Counted from the first letter of the stretch, positions 54,388-63,979 are shown. The stretch: DNA of 64,000 nt from Rhodobacter sp. (GCA_020251025.1 JADCDI010000075.1:43147-107146), one strand, 5' to 3'. Translations and numbers: made by a program. Notes: generated by a model not told the origin, from the sequence alone.

Positions 54388-55166
54388 GACCGGGCTTCCT
54401 TCAACCGGGACAGGGTTGCAGCGGCACGCCGCGGTGCCAGACCGTAAAGCAGAACGGCAGGCCCCGCAATGTCGCCCAGCGCTTTGGGCAAATCGGCCAG
54501 TGATGTGGCCACGGTGCGCTCGTCGGCGCGCGAGGCATTTTCCACGATGGTGATGGGCGTATCCGCTGCCGCCCCGTGCATCATCAGGCGGCCCTGCAGG
54601 AAACGGGCAGATTTCTTGCCCATGTAGATCGCCGCAACCTCTCCCCGGCGGGCCATGCCGCGCCAGTCCTGTTCGGCGAAGCCGGCCATGTCGTGCCCGG
54701 TCACGATCCGGACGGACGCATTGCGTCCCCGGCGCGTCAGGCTTTGTCCGATCACGGCGGCCGCCGCGACGGCAGCCGTCAGGCCGGGCACGATCGACCA
54801 GCCAAGGCCGGCGCGGTCCAGCGCCTCGATCTCTTCATCCAGCCGGCCGAAAATGCCGCAATCGCCGCCCTTCAGGCGCACCACGCGCCGCCCCCGCCGC
54901 GCTTCTGCCACGATCAGCGCATTGATGTCTTTCTGTGCGGTTGCGGGCCCGAACCCGGTCTTGCCCACATCCACAAGCACCGCCGCCGGGTTGGCCAGCG
55001 CCAGAACGCCCGCCCCGACCAGCCTGTCGTGAATCACGACATCCGCCTGCTGAAGCGCCCGCAGCGCCTTCAGCGTCAGATGATCCGGGTCGCCCGGACC
55101 GGCCCCGACAAAGGTCACCTGTCCGGGTGCGGCGGCGCAATGGGAAGAAGCGGCAAGATCGAACAT
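54384..55166 (-). CDS. cysG: Uroporphyrinogen-III C-methyltransferase (siroheme synthesis)
   Basis: SAM-dependent enzyme that methylates uroporphyrinogen III twice to precorrin-2, the siroheme precursor needed by the sulfite reductase downstream. The 260-residue protein has only the SUMT domain: TFVGAGPGDPDHLTLKALRAL, DVVIHDRLV, VVRLKGGDCGIFGRLDEE and SIVPGLTAAVAAAA. The dehydrogenase/ferrochelatase domain of E. coli CysG is absent, so CobA would be an equally valid name. ATG 55166 is the conserved start. First gene of the operon, divergent from the Lrp/AsnC gene. Confidence 0.93.
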   Translation of the reverse strand: MFDLAASSHCAAAPGQVTFVGAGPGDPDHLTLKALRALQQADVVIHDRLVGAGVLALANPAAVLVDVGKTGFGPATAQKDINALIVAEARRGRRVVRLKGGDCGIFGRLDEEIEALDRAGLGWSIVPGLTAAVAAAAVIGQSLTRRGRNASVRIVTGHDMAGFAEQDWRGMARRGEVAAIYMGKKSARFLQGRLMMHGAAADTPITIVENASRADERTVATSLADLPKALGDIAGPAVLLYGLAPRRAAATLSRLKEARS

Positions 55167-55187
55167 CGCGGCGGGTCCGGCTGCAGG

Positions 55188-55221
55188 GGGAAAATACCGG
55201 TAGAGAATAGGACATTTTCCC
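55188..55221. promoter_or_regulatory. Dyad in the cysG/lrp intergenic region (operator candidate)
   Basis: Perfect arms GGGAAAAT (55188-55195) and ATTTTCCC (55214-55221) with an 18-base spacer stand 22 bp before the cysG ATG. AT-rich symmetric sites of this kind suit Lrp/AsnC dimers; the regulator is encoded 90 bp away on the other strand. Confidence 0.45.
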
Positions 55222-55275
55222 TGATCTGCGCCAGTGGCCCTTGCAGATAAGGATGTTTGTTCCCATTCTGCGCAT

Positions 55276-55300
55276 GTTTGGAACGGAGTTCCGCAAACAG
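55276..55300. promoter_or_regulatory. Second dyad just upstream of the Lrp/AsnC gene
   Basis: GGAAC-GGA-GTTCC (55280-55292) is an exact palindrome extended imperfectly by GTTTG on the left and CAAAC on the right. It lies 14-38 bp before the ATG at 55314, a place suited to autoregulation. Confidence 0.4.
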
Positions 55301-55313
55301 GGGAAATCGGCGA

Positions 55314-55775
55314 ATGGCAGCCCGGCTGGACGAGATGGACAGGAAAATTCTTGCGGAACTGCAGGAAGATGCAGACCGGTCGCTGGAGGAAATCGCCCGC
55401 AGGGTCGGCTCGTCCAAGACCCCGGTCTGGAACCGGATCCGCCGGATGAAAGAGGCCGGGGTGATCCTGCGCCAGACCGCGCTGCTGGATGCCGAGGCGC
55501 TGGGTCTGGAGGCCTGCTTCTTCGTGCTGATCCGCACCAGCGAACACGAGGCTGACTGGCAACGCCGCTTCCTGCAGGTGCTGCGCGACCGCCCCGAGGT
55601 GCTGGAGGCGCACCGGCTGGCCGGTGACATCGACTATATCCTGAAGGTCCGCGTCGCCAATGCGAGGGCCTATGACACCTTTTATCAGGCGCTGATCGCC
55701 GAAGTGCGCATCTACAACGTCACGGCGCTGCTCAGCATGGAAGAAATCAAGGCGACCACGATGTTGCCCCTGTGA
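55314..55775 (+). CDS. Lrp/AsnC-family transcriptional regulator
   Basis: A 153-residue feast/famine regulator. The N-terminal helix-turn-helix is LDEMDRKILAELQEDADRSLEEIARRVGSSKTPVWNRIRRM (residues about 5-45 in two parts) and the C-terminal RAM domain has ACFFVLIRT, EVLEAHRLAGDIDYILKVRV and NVTALLSMEEIKATTMLPL. ATG 55314 has GGGGAAA ahead. Its divergent position next to the siroheme/sulfite operon, with two dyads between, suggests it controls that operon in response to an amino acid such as cysteine; ligand and target are inferred. Confidence 0.92.
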   Translation: MAARLDEMDRKILAELQEDADRSLEEIARRVGSSKTPVWNRIRRMKEAGVILRQTALLDAEALGLEACFFVLIRTSEHEADWQRRFLQVLRDRPEVLEAHRLAGDIDYILKVRVANARAYDTFYQALIAEVRIYNVTALLSMEEIKATTMLPL

Positions 55776-55829
55776 CGCCACCCGCGGCGCTGCCCCGGGG
55801 CATTTGGGCCGAAAAGAAACGCAAGGCGG

Positions 55830-57014
55830 TCAGTCGGCGCGGACCATCAGACGCTCCAGCCCGTGGAAATGGAACACATCCGCATAGCGTGGCGGCCCGG
55901 CCAGCCGCAGCTTTGGCAGGCGCGCGAACAGGCGGGGCAGGGCGATCTGCAGCTCCAGCCGGGCCAGTGGTGCCCCGACGCAGAAATGCAGGCCCCCGCC
56001 AAAGGCCAGGTTGACCTTTTCCGGCCGCGCCGGATCGAACCGCGCCGGCCTGTCCCAGGCGCGCGGGTCGCGGTTGGCGGCCGCCAGCAGCAGACCGACC
56101 TCGTCGCCCCGGTCAAAGCCGTGGCCCAGCACATCGACCGGCGCATAGGTGTGCCGCGTGAACAGGTGCAAAGGCGGATCAAAGCGCAGCAGTTCCTCGA
56201 CCGTGCCCGCGATCCGGTCCGGGGACAGGGCGGCGGGCGGGGTCCGGGTTTCCAGCAGGGTCTTTACCCCGTTGCCCAGGCTGTGCACGGTGGCCTCGTG
56301 GCCGGCATTCAGCAGCAGGATGCAGGTGCTGATCAGCTCGTCCGTGGTCAGACGCTCGCCGTCGGATCCGGCGGCGATCAGATGGGTGATCAGATCATCG
56401 CCCGGTCGGGCGCGGCGGTCGCGCACATAATCGCGCAGGAAAGCCACAAAGCTTTCGGTGGCGGCCACCGCGCGGTCTTCCGTCTCGCGCGTGCGGCCGG
56501 CCATATACATGCCCACCATGGCGTTGGACCAGCCCAGCAGGTCATCCGACATCGCCTCTGGCACGCCCAGGAGCCGGGCGATGACGATGACCGGCAGCTT
56601 CTGTCCGAAGTGGCGCAGCAGGTCGAACGGCCCCTGCGGCAGCGCCGCGATCAGATCGTCGCAAAGCGCGGCAATCTCGGGTTCCAGCGCCGCGATCCGG
56701 CGCGAGGTGAAGGCGCGCAGCACCAGGCCGCGCAGGCGGGTGTGGCGCGGCGGTTCCAGTTCCAGCATCGAATGGGCTTCGACCGCGTAAAAGGGGGCAA
56801 GATGCGCAGGCACCGGCGCGCGCTTTTCCGGCGGCACCTCGCGCCCGAAACGGCGGTCGCGCAGGATGGCAGCAACCCCGGTCGCAGAGGCGCAACAGAT
56901 AAGGCCGTAATCTTCCCAGAAAAAGAACGGCCCCGCCGCCCGCGCGCGGTCATAGAAAGGGTAGGGGTTCTGAACAAACTCCGGATCGGTGGGTGACTGG
57001 TGCAGGCGCTCCAT
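55830..57014 (-). CDS. Cytochrome P450
   Basis: Soluble bacterial P450, 394 residues. Heme loop FGGGLHFCVGAPLARLE with Cys345 as the iron ligand; I-helix CILLLNAGHEATVHSLGNG (AGxEA-T oxygen-activation motif); K-helix ExxR in GTVEELLRFDPPLHLFTRH. The N-terminus begins MERLHQSPTDPEFVQNPYPFYDR with no membrane helix. The start at ATG 57014 is two bases from the stop of the EamA gene; a longer open frame upstream runs through that gene and is not coding. No ferredoxin partner is adjacent. Substrate unknown; linkage to an exporter suggests a small secreted or detoxified compound. Confidence 0.92.
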   Translation of the reverse strand: MERLHQSPTDPEFVQNPYPFYDRARAAGPFFFWEDYGLICCASATGVAAILRDRRFGREVPPEKRAPVPAHLAPFYAVEAHSMLELEPPRHTRLRGLVLRAFTSRRIAALEPEIAALCDDLIAALPQGPFDLLRHFGQKLPVIVIARLLGVPEAMSDDLLGWSNAMVGMYMAGRTRETEDRAVAATESFVAFLRDYVRDRRARPGDDLITHLIAAGSDGERLTTDELISTCILLLNAGHEATVHSLGNGVKTLLETRTPPAALSPDRIAGTVEELLRFDPPLHLFTRHTYAPVDVLGHGFDRGDEVGLLLAAANRDPRAWDRPARFDPARPEKVNLAFGGGLHFCVGAPLARLELQIALPRLFARLPKLRLAGPPRYADVFHFHGLERLMVRAD

Positions 57015-57016
57015 GA

Positions 57017-57931
57017 TCAGGCCCGCCGCCGGGGCAGGACCCCTTGGGCCACGGCCACACCCAGCACCACGATGGCCGCCCCCGCCGCCTGCGCCCAGTT
57101 CCAGCTGCCGCCCAGCGCGAAGGTGATCAGCATGACATAGAAGGGCACCGCGTTCATGTGCAGGCTGGCGATGCCGATGCCCAACAGGCCGACCGAGACG
57201 ATCCACAGCGTCTGGCTGACCGCGATCGACCCGACCGAAGCCGCGACAAGCGCGGCCACCTCTGTCAGGCCGATGCTGTCCCAGTTCACGGCGGCCCCGC
57301 CGGCCCAGGCATAAGCCAGCGCCAGCACCGACATGCTGATGCCCGCACCGGCCACGGTGATGGCCGTGCGGCCCAGCGGGGTCAGGTCCGCAAAGGCGGT
57401 CACGGTGGCGCGCGAGCCCCAGGTAAAGGCAAAGACCGACCCGAAAGCGGCCAGCGCCCCAAGACCAAGGCCTGGCCTCGCCGCCCCAAGGTCCAGCGCC
57501 ACCATCCCGCCCGCCAGCGACAGGACCAGCCCCAGCACCAGCGCCACCGTCAGCCGCCGCCCGTCCAGAAGGCATTCAAGCGATATCCCGATCACCGGCA
57601 TCATCGCGGTGATGATGGCGACCGTTACCGCATCGGTCAGCTTCAGCGCGACGGCCACCAGAACGGCCCCCACGCCCATCACGACGAATCCCACCCCGAT
57701 GCCGCGGATCCACGGCGCGCGCAGCACCGGCCCCGTGCCTTCCCACAGCATCCAGGCGATGACGAGGACAAGACCGGCCAGACCCACGCGAAAGGCCGTC
57801 AATGGCATCGGCGGAACGACCTGTACCAGATGGCCCAGCGCGGGCAGCCCCGCCGCCCAGGTGATCATCGACAGAAGGCACAGCGCATTGGCTGTCAGCG
57901 CCGAAGGTGAAGGCGAAGCGGCATCGGTCAT
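57017..57931 (-). CDS. EamA-family (DMT) transporter
   Basis: Ten-helix drug/metabolite transporter of 304 residues with two repeated EamA domains. LCLLSMITWAAGLPALGHLV opens the first; PVIGISLECLLDGRRLTVALVLGL is the end of the first domain with the conserved glutamate; GSVFAFTWGSRATVTAFADLTPLGRT opens the second. Products in this family export amino acids, nucleosides or drugs. It stands directly upstream of the P450 gene (2-bp gap), so the pair is probably co-expressed. Specificity unknown. Confidence 0.87.
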   Translation of the reverse strand: MTDAASPSPSALTANALCLLSMITWAAGLPALGHLVQVVPPMPLTAFRVGLAGLVLVIAWMLWEGTGPVLRAPWIRGIGVGFVVMGVGAVLVAVALKLTDAVTVAIITAMMPVIGISLECLLDGRRLTVALVLGLVLSLAGGMVALDLGAARPGLGLGALAAFGSVFAFTWGSRATVTAFADLTPLGRTAITVAGAGISMSVLALAYAWAGGAAVNWDSIGLTEVAALVAASVGSIAVSQTLWIVSVGLLGIGIASLHMNAVPFYVMLITFALGGSWNWAQAAGAAIVVLGVAVAQGVLPRRRA

Positions 57932-58009
57932 CGGATCAATCCCCGGGTGATGCCATTCTTGCGGTGCGCGGCGGTGGCCTGACCGTCCGCCAGCGACACG
58001 CGCCCGTCC

Positions 58010-58750
58010 TCAGGCGGCGTCCAGGGCGGCAATGATTGCGCCGAAATCCGCCGCCTTCAGGCTGGCCCCGCCCACCAGGGCACCATCGACATCGGGCAGC
58101 GCAAAGATCGCGGCGGCGTTCGAAGGTTTCACCGACCCGCCGTAAAGCAGGCGGAACCCCGAAGCCGCCGCACCGAAACGGGCCGTCAGGCGGGCGCGGA
58201 TATCGGCATGAACTTCGGCAATCTCGGGCAGGGTCGGGGTGCGGCCCGTGCCGATGGCCCAGACCGGCTCGTAGGCGATGACGGTCGTCTGCGGGGATGC
58301 GGCATCCGGAACCGAACCGGCAAGCTGGCCTGCAATCACGGCCAGGGTTTCGCCCGCGTCGCGCTGCGCTTCGGTTTCCCCCACGCAGATGATCGCCACA
58401 AGGCCGGCCTTTGCCGCCGCCCCGGCCTTGGCGCGCACCAGCGCGTCGGTTTCGCCATGATCGGCCCGGCGTTCGGAATGGCCCAGGATCACAAAGGCGG
58501 CCCCCGCATCGGCCAGCATCGCCGCCGAGATATCGCCCGTATGGGCACCGGAGGAATTCGGGTGGCAGTCCTGCCCGCCCAGCGCGATCCGGCCCGCAGC
58601 CGCCTGCGCCATCGGGGCCAGCAGCGTGGCAGGCGGGCACAGCAACACCTCGGATCGCGGCTGCGGATGGGCGGCGATCAGCGCGGCCACTTCGGCGAGC
58701 TGGGCAGAGAGCCCGTTCATCTTCCAGTTTCCGGCAGCAAGTTTGCGCAT
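58010..58750 (-). CDS. tpiA: Triosephosphate isomerase
   Basis: TIM-barrel enzyme (246 residues) interconverting dihydroxyacetone phosphate and glyceraldehyde 3-phosphate. [13 protein letters not shown] has the catalytic lysine, [14 protein letters not shown] the histidine, [17 protein letters not shown] the glutamate and flexible loop, and [16 protein letters not shown] the phosphate-binding end. Standard start and length. It stands alone, followed by the divergent-facing tail of the EamA/P450 pair after a 78-bp gap. Confidence 0.96.
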   Translation of the reverse strand: MRKLAAGNWKMNGLSAQLAEVAALIAAHPQPRSEVLLCPPATLLAPMAQAAAGRIALGGQDCHPNSSGAHTGDISAAMLADAGAAFVILGHSERRADHGETDALVRAKAGAAAKAGLVAIICVGETEAQRDAGETLAVIAGQLAGSVPDAASPQTTVIAYEPVWAIGTGRTPTLPEIAEVHADIRARLTARFGAAASGFRLLYGGSVKPSNAAAIFALPDVDGALVGGASLKAADFGAIIAALDAA

Positions 58751-58816
58751 CGCGGTTTCCCCCAGGACTCGGCTGGGGCCAGACTTACGCGATGGCGCGC
58801 GCCAAGGAAACCGGGG

Positions 58817-59191
58817 TCAGGCGCGGGCGGGGTCCGGGGCGGACTGATCCCTGAACTTGATTGATTCGCCGCAGCCGCAGGCCTCGGACACGTTGGGGTT
58901 GTTGAACTTGAACCCGGCCGCCAGCAGCGAGGTTTCATAGTCGATCTCGGTGCCGAACAGAAACATCTGCGCCATCGGTGCGATCATCACGCGGGCACCG
59001 TCCTGTTCCACCAGCTCGTCCATCGGATTGATGCCTTGGGCGACTTCCATCGTGTATTCCATGCCCGCACAGCCGCCCTTTCTGACGCCGATGCGCAAAC
59101 CGCTGGCCCCCTGCCGTTCCATCAGCCGCACGATCTGGCGTACTGCGGCGGGCGTAAGGGTGACGGCCTGTTTGCCGGGAATGCCGAACAT
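58817..59191 (-). CDS. HesB/IscA/SufA-type iron-sulfur cluster assembly protein
   Basis: A-type carrier that hands Fe-S clusters to target proteins, 124 residues. The three ligand cysteines are present: GGCAGMEYTMEVAQG and the C-terminal EACGCGESIKF. TPAAVRQIVRLMERQGASGLRIGVRKGG is the family start. ATG 59191 is where similarity begins. No suf or isc operon surrounds it, though a second Fe-S assembly gene lies 310 bp upstream on the same strand. Which subtype (ErpA, IscA, SufA) cannot be fixed by sequence alone. The many Fe-S subunits of Complex I here would be clients. Confidence 0.92.
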   Translation of the reverse strand: MFGIPGKQAVTLTPAAVRQIVRLMERQGASGLRIGVRKGGCAGMEYTMEVAQGINPMDELVEQDGARVMIAPMAQMFLFGTEIDYETSLLAAGFKFNNPNVSEACGCGESIKFRDQSAPDPARA

Positions 59192-59500
59192 GGGAAAGCT
59201 CCTGATCACAGAGCGTGAAGGTAAGACGTGGCGGGCGCAATCTCAAGGCGGCAGATTGTCAGGCCGCGGGGTCGGTCAAGGCTTCGGACCGGGTTGTCCG
59301 CCGGCACCGCCCCTTGGCCGACAGTCTTCGGGGCCACCGCCCCGGCAGCGACCAGGACGTCAGCGCCAGGAACCGGCCCGTTGCAGACCGGTCGCGCATG
59401 GTGCCACCGCCTCCGGCGCGTCGGGCACCGCCTGCAACCGCGCGATGGCGCGCCCTGCAATCCGCATTATGTGCGTCCGGACGCAAGTGCCCCGGTTCCG
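59192..59500. other. Gap between the two Fe-S assembly genes (309 bp)
   Basis: No gene seen. A perfect 14-base palindrome TGCGTCCGGACGCA (59472-59485) lies 16 bases after the end of the upstream gene and may belong to its 3' end. The remainder is GC-rich, unstructured by eye. Confidence 0.5.
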
Positions 59501-59866
59501 TCACATAAAGCCAAGCTCCAGCTTCGCCTCGTCCGACATCATCTCCATCCCCCAGGGGGGGTCGAAGGTCATGCGGACATTGACCTGCCTGACACCGGGC
59601 AGCGGTTCCACGGCATCGGCCACCCAGCCTGGCATCTCGCCCGCCACGGGGCAGCCCGGCGCGGTCAGGGTCATCATGATTTCGACCGCATTGTCCGGCG
59701 TGATCTCGATGGTGTAAACCAGCCCCAGATCAAAGATGTTCACCGGAATCTCCGGGTCGAAGACGGTGCGGCAGGCCCCGACGACATCGTCGTAAAGCGG
59801 ATGGTCCGTGGTGGAAGGGCGGATCAGCGGCGCGCCTTCGATGCGGTCCGGGCTTTGGCTGGTCAT
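59501..59866 (-). CDS. sufT: SUF-system Fe-S assembly protein (DUF59/MIP18 family)
   Basis: A 121-residue DUF59 protein of the SufT/PaaD group, which helps mature 4Fe-4S proteins. HPLYDDVVGACRTVFDPEIPVNIFDLGLVY, then MMTLTAPGCPVAGEMPGWV with the single conserved cysteine, and VRMTFDPPWGMEMMSDEA. ATG 59866 gives a short N-terminal tail before the domain. It is divergent from tgt; a -35/-10 pair for it lies just upstream. PaaD of phenylacetate degradation shares the fold, but no paa genes are present. Confidence 0.9.
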   Translation of the reverse strand: MTSQSPDRIEGAPLIRPSTTDHPLYDDVVGACRTVFDPEIPVNIFDLGLVYTIEITPDNAVEIMMTLTAPGCPVAGEMPGWVADAVEPLPGVRQVNVRMTFDPPWGMEMMSDEAKLELGFM

Positions 59867-59892
59867 GGTCGCCTCGCGGTTACTTGAGCGTT

Positions 59893-59921
59893 TATATAAG
59901 GAAATGGTCCGGCGGGGTCCA
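59893..59921 (-). promoter_or_regulatory. Candidate promoter of the sufT-like gene
   Basis: On the minus strand TGGACC (59921-59916), a 17-base spacer and TATATA (59898-59893) lie 27-55 bases before the ATG at 59866, in the divergent gap to tgt. The AT-rich -10 stands out in this GC-rich sequence. Confidence 0.5.
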
Positions 59922-60034
59922 GTGGGGCCGAAAACCTGTCGCAGGCGGGACCTTGTGCAAGGGCGGTCCGGGTCGCGGGGCCTTGGCACCGCCGCCAGAA
60001 GGCCCAAAAGGCGGGACGGATCAGCGGGGCGATC

Positions 60035-61162
60035 ATGACGGCGTTTTCCTTTCATCTGTCCGCAACCGACGGGGCCGCGCGCACCGGCACCATCAAGACC
60101 CCGCGCGGCGAAATCCGCACGCCCGCCTTCATGCCCGTGGGCACGGCGGCCACGGTCAAGGCGATGCTGCCGGGGTCGGTGCGCGAAACCGGGGCCGACA
60201 TCCTGCTGGGCAACACCTATCACCTGATGCTGCGCCCGACGGCCGAGCGGATCGACCGGCTGGGCGGGCTGCACCGTTTCATGAACTGGCAGCGGCCCAT
60301 CCTGACCGATTCGGGCGGGTTTCAGGTGATGAGCCTGTCGGGCCTGCGCAAGCTGACCGAAGAGGGTGTCCGTTTCAAAAGCCATGTCGACGGGTCGGAA
60401 CACTGGCTGACGCCGGAACGCAGCATGGAAATCCAGCGCCTTCTGGGCAGCGACATCGTGATGTGTTTCGATGAATGCCCCGCCCTTCCCGCCACCGAGG
60501 CCGAGGTGGCCGCGTCGATGCGCCTGTCGATGCGCTGGGCGCAGCGGTCCCGAGATGCCTTCGGCGACCGGCCGGGCCACGCGCTGTTCGGCATTCAGCA
60601 GGGCGGCGTCACGCAGGATTTGCGCGCGGAAAGTGCGGCGGCGCTGTGCCGGATCGGCTTTGATGGCTATGCGGTGGGCGGGCTGGCCGTGGGCGAGGGG
60701 CAGCAGGCGATGTTCGGCGTGCTTGATTACGCCCCCGGCATGCTGCCCGCCGACCGGCCGCGCTATCTGATGGGCGTGGGCAAGCCCGATGATATCGTAG
60801 GCGCGGTGGAACGCGGCATCGACATGATGGATTGCGTGCTGCCGTCGCGGTCAGGGCGCACAGGCCAGGCCTTTACCCGGCGCGGTCCGGTGAACATCAG
60901 GAACGCCCGCCACATGGACGATCCGCGCCCGCTGGACGAAGCCTGCCCCTGTCCAGCTTGTGCCGGGTATTCCCGCGCCTATCTGCACCATGTCTTCCGG
61001 TCAGGCGAGATCATCGCCTCGATGCTGCTGACCTGGCATAACCTGCAGTATTACCAGGACCTGATGGCAGGGCTGCGCCGGGCGATTGGCGAACGGCGGC
61101 TTGCGGCGTTCACGGCAGGGTTTCATGCCCTGCGTGCCGAAGGCGATATCGAACCGCTGTGA
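60035..61162 (+). CDS. tgt: Queuine tRNA-ribosyltransferase
   Basis: Exchanges guanine 34 for preQ1 in tRNAs with GUN anticodons. The 375-residue TIM barrel has [30 protein letters not shown] with the active-site aspartate, [38 protein letters not shown] and [14 protein letters not shown] (second aspartate region), and the zinc site [18 protein letters not shown] (three Cys and a His). ATG 60035 is the conserved start. The rest of the queuosine pathway is outside the window. Confidence 0.96.
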   Translation: MTAFSFHLSATDGAARTGTIKTPRGEIRTPAFMPVGTAATVKAMLPGSVRETGADILLGNTYHLMLRPTAERIDRLGGLHRFMNWQRPILTDSGGFQVMSLSGLRKLTEEGVRFKSHVDGSEHWLTPERSMEIQRLLGSDIVMCFDECPALPATEAEVAASMRLSMRWAQRSRDAFGDRPGHALFGIQQGGVTQDLRAESAAALCRIGFDGYAVGGLAVGEGQQAMFGVLDYAPGMLPADRPRYLMGVGKPDDIVGAVERGIDMMDCVLPSRSGRTGQAFTRRGPVNIRNARHMDDPRPLDEACPCPACAGYSRAYLHHVFRSGEIIASMLLTWHNLQYYQDLMAGLRRAIGERRLAAFTAGFHALRAEGDIEPL

Positions 61163-61278
61163 CGGCAAGCCCCGACGCGCCGCCCGGCAAACGCAACGGC
61201 TGCAAGAACTGCCCTTGCCCCCGGGCCGCGCTGGCGTCATCCTTGTGGGGCACCTGTGGGCGGGATTGTGACAACCGA

Positions 61279-61307
61279 GTTGAAACTTCGCCGTCCCGCA
61301 CCCAAGT
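61279..61307 (+). promoter_or_regulatory. Heat-shock (sigma-32-like) promoter candidate of lon
   Basis: GTTGAAAC (61279-61286), 14 bases, then CCCAAGT (61301-61307) resembles the sigma-32 pattern CTTGAAA / CCCAT-T, about 76 bp before the lon ATG. Lon is heat-induced in many bacteria. Confidence 0.4.
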
Positions 61308-61382
61308 GAATGACCATGACAGGGGAAGGCCGGGGCTGCCGATGACCGGGGCGCGGCTTTTCTGCCAGACGAAGGAAACAAT

Positions 61383-63791
61383 ATGACGAAATCCCTTTCC
61401 TCCAGCTATCCGGTGCTGCCCTTGCGCGACATCGTTGTGTTTCCCCACATGATCGTGCCGCTGTTCGTGGGGCGCGAAAAGTCCGTGCGGGCCCTGGAAG
61501 ACGTGATGGCCGATGACAAGCAGATCCTGCTGTCCAGCCAGATCGACCCGTCGGTGGATGATCCCACCGCCGAAGGCATCTACAAGACGGGCGTTCTTGC
61601 CAATGTCCTGCAGCTGCTGAAGCTGCCCGATGGCACCGTGAAGGTGCTGGTCGAAGGCAAGATGCGCGTCCGGATCACCGGATTTGTCGCCAATGACCGC
61701 TTTTTCGAGGCGCAGGCCGAGGAACTGTTCGAGACGCCCGGCGATCCGACCGCTGTCGAGGCCCTGATCCGTTCTGTCTCCGAAGAGTTTGAACGCTACG
61801 CCAAGATCAAGAAGAACATCCCCGAAGAAGCCTTGTCCGCCGTGTCCGAGACCCGCGAACCCGCAAAGCTGGCTGACCTTGTTGCGGGTCATCTGGGCAT
61901 CGAGGTGGGCCAGAAACAGGGCCTGCTGGAGACGCTGGACGTGGCCGAGCGGCTGGAGAAGGTCTATGGCCTGATGCAGGGCGAGATGAGCGTTCTGCAG
62001 GTTGAAAAGAAGATCAAGTCGCGCGTGAAGACGCAGATGGAACGCACGCAGCGCGAGTATTACCTGAACGAGCAGATGAAGGCGATCCAGAAGGAACTCG
62101 GCGATGGCGAAGACGGCCAGAACGAGGTGGCCGAACTGGAAGAGCGCATCCGCAAGACCCGCTTTTCCAGGGAAGCGCGCGACAAGGCGGAGGCCGAGCT
62201 GAAAAAGCTCAAGTCCATGTCGCCGATGAGCGCCGAGGCCACGGTCGTGCGCAACTATCTGGACTGGCTGCTGGGCGTGCCCTGGGACGTGAAAAGCCGC
62301 GTCAAGAAAGACCTGACCAAGGCGCAGGCGGTGCTGGATGCCGACCACTACGGTCTGGACAAGGTCAAGGAACGCATCGTCGAATACCTGGCGGTGCAGG
62401 CCCGCAGCGCCAAGCTGAAGGGGCCGATCATGTGCCTTGTCGGCCCCCCCGGCGTTGGCAAGACCTCGCTCGGGCGGTCGGTCGCCAGGGCCACGGGGCG
62501 CGAGTTCATCCGCATCTCGCTGGGCGGGGTGCGCGACGAATCCGAAATCCGCGGCCACCGGCGCACCTATATCGGGTCCATGCCGGGCAAGATCATCCAG
62601 GCGCTGAAAAAGGCAAAAACCAGCAACCCGCTGATACTTCTGGATGAAATCGACAAGATGGGCCAGGACTTCCGCGGTGATCCGGCGTCGGCGCTTCTTG
62701 AGGTGCTGGACCCCGAACAGAACAACACCTTCATCGACCACTATCTGGAGGTGGAGTATGACCTTTCGAACGTGATGTTCATCACCACGGCGAACTCCTA
62801 CAACATGCCGGGGCCGCTGCTGGACCGGATGGAGATCATTCCGCTGGCGGGCTACACCGAAGATGAAAAGCGCGAGATTGCCAAGGGTCACCTCCTGGAC
62901 AAGCAGATCAGGAACCACGGCCTGAAAAAGGGCGAGTTCGAGATCACCGATGACGCGCTGACCGAGATCATCCGCACCTATACGCGGGAAGCGGGCGTGC
63001 GGAACCTGGAACGGGAAATCGCAAAGCTCGCGCGCAAGGCCGTGACCGAAATCGTCAAGACCAGGGCCCGCAAGGTGGTGATCACGCCGGACAAGCTGGA
63101 AGGCTATCTGGGGGTCAAGCGCTTTCGCTATGGCCTGGCCGAGGCCGAGGATCAGGTGGGGGTCGTCACCGGCCTTGCCTGGACCAGTGTCGGGGGCGAG
63201 CTTTTGTCGATCGAGGCGCTGCGCCTGCCGGGCAAGGGCCGGATGAAGACCACCGGCAAGCTGGGCGATGTGATGAAGGAATCGATCGAAGCCGCCAGCA
63301 GCTTCGTGCGCTCGATCAGCCCCGAGCTTGGCATCAAGCCGCCGAAGTTCGAATCGGTCGACATCCATGTGCATGTGCCGGAAGGGGCAACGCCCAAGGA
63401 CGGCCCAAGCGCGGGGATTGCCATGGTCACGTCCATCGTGTCGGTGCTGACGGGCATTGCGGTGCGCAAGGACATCGCCATGACCGGTGAGGTGACCCTG
63501 CGCGGCAATGTCCTGCCCATCGGCGGATTGAAGGAAAAGCTGCTTGCGGCCCTGCGCGGCGGCATCAAAACCGTGATGATCCCGGCCGAGAATGAAAAGG
63601 ACCTGACCGAGATCCCCGACAACGTGCAGCAGGGACTGACCATCATTCCGGTCAGCAATGTGCGCGAAGTTCTGAAGCACGCCCTGGTCCGCGCGCCCGA
63701 GCCGGTGGAATGGGACGAGGCCGCGGAAGAAGCCGCGGCAGCGGCCCGGCTGGTCAAGGCGGAAACGCCCGCGGCGCCCGTGGCCCACTGA
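61383..63791 (+). CDS. lon: ATP-dependent protease Lon
   Basis: Cytoplasmic AAA+ serine protease, 802 residues, degrading damaged and regulatory proteins. N-terminal substrate domain opens [20 protein letters not shown]; the coiled-coil region [18 protein letters not shown] follows. Walker A is [15 protein letters not shown], Walker [13 protein letters not shown], and the protease dyad is in [14 protein letters not shown] (Ser) and [16 protein letters not shown] (Lys). AAGGAAAC precedes ATG 61383. It ends with an Ala-rich tail. A cluster of hairpins follows within 200 bp. Confidence 0.97.
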   Translation: MTKSLSSSYPVLPLRDIVVFPHMIVPLFVGREKSVRALEDVMADDKQILLSSQIDPSVDDPTAEGIYKTGVLANVLQLLKLPDGTVKVLVEGKMRVRITGFVANDRFFEAQAEELFETPGDPTAVEALIRSVSEEFERYAKIKKNIPEEALSAVSETREPAKLADLVAGHLGIEVGQKQGLLETLDVAERLEKVYGLMQGEMSVLQVEKKIKSRVKTQMERTQREYYLNEQMKAIQKELGDGEDGQNEVAELEERIRKTRFSREARDKAEAELKKLKSMSPMSAEATVVRNYLDWLLGVPWDVKSRVKKDLTKAQAVLDADHYGLDKVKERIVEYLAVQARSAKLKGPIMCLVGPPGVGKTSLGRSVARATGREFIRISLGGVRDESEIRGHRRTYIGSMPGKIIQALKKAKTSNPLILLDEIDKMGQDFRGDPASALLEVLDPEQNNTFIDHYLEVEYDLSNVMFITTANSYNMPGPLLDRMEIIPLAGYTEDEKREIAKGHLLDKQIRNHGLKKGEFEITDDALTEIIRTYTREAGVRNLEREIAKLARKAVTEIVKTRARKVVITPDKLEGYLGVKRFRYGLAEAEDQVGVVTGLAWTSVGGELLSIEALRLPGKGRMKTTGKLGDVMKESIEAASSFVRSISPELGIKPPKFESVDIHVHVPEGATPKDGPSAGIAMVTSIVSVLTGIAVRKDIAMTGEVTLRGNVLPIGGLKEKLLAALRGGIKTVMIPAENEKDLTEIPDNVQQGLTIIPVSNVREVLKHALVRAPEPVEWDEAAEEAAAAARLVKAETPAAPVAH

Positions 63792-63876
63792 CCGGGGGCT
63801 GAAGAGGTGCCGGTCGCAGGGTCTGCCTGACCGAAAGGCGGGAAGCTGCCGCGCCCGCAGGTGCCTTGCGCATCCC

Positions 63877-63979
63877 GGCAGGGGCCATCGCCCCTGCCAC
63901 AGCGCTGCGCCGGGATCAGGACCGGCCGGGGGCCAAAGCCCCCGGCCAGCGCCCGCCCCGCCCCCGGCGGGCGCTGGCC
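63877..63979. repeat. Cluster of three GC-rich hairpins downstream of lon
   Basis: Perfect inverted repeats: GGCAGGGGC/GCCCCTGCC (63877-63898), GGCCGGGGGC/GCCCCCGGCC (63924-63947) and GGCCAGCGCCCGCC/GGCGGGCGCTGGCC (63944-63979). The second and third share GGCC at 63944-63947, so they cannot form together. No T-run follows. No gene is visible from 63792 to the end of the window. Roles as terminator, mRNA stabiliser or REP-like repeat are open. Confidence 0.55.

Noticed and set aside
55830..57575. A 581-codon frame fusing the P450 with upstream sequence
   Set aside because: The first 187 codons are out of frame with the EamA gene they overlap and have Gly/Arg-rich shadow composition; the P450 starts at 57014.
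61110..63788. An 892-codon open frame on the minus strand across lon
   Set aside because: Antisense to a complete Lon gene, low-complexity product, no ribosome-binding site.
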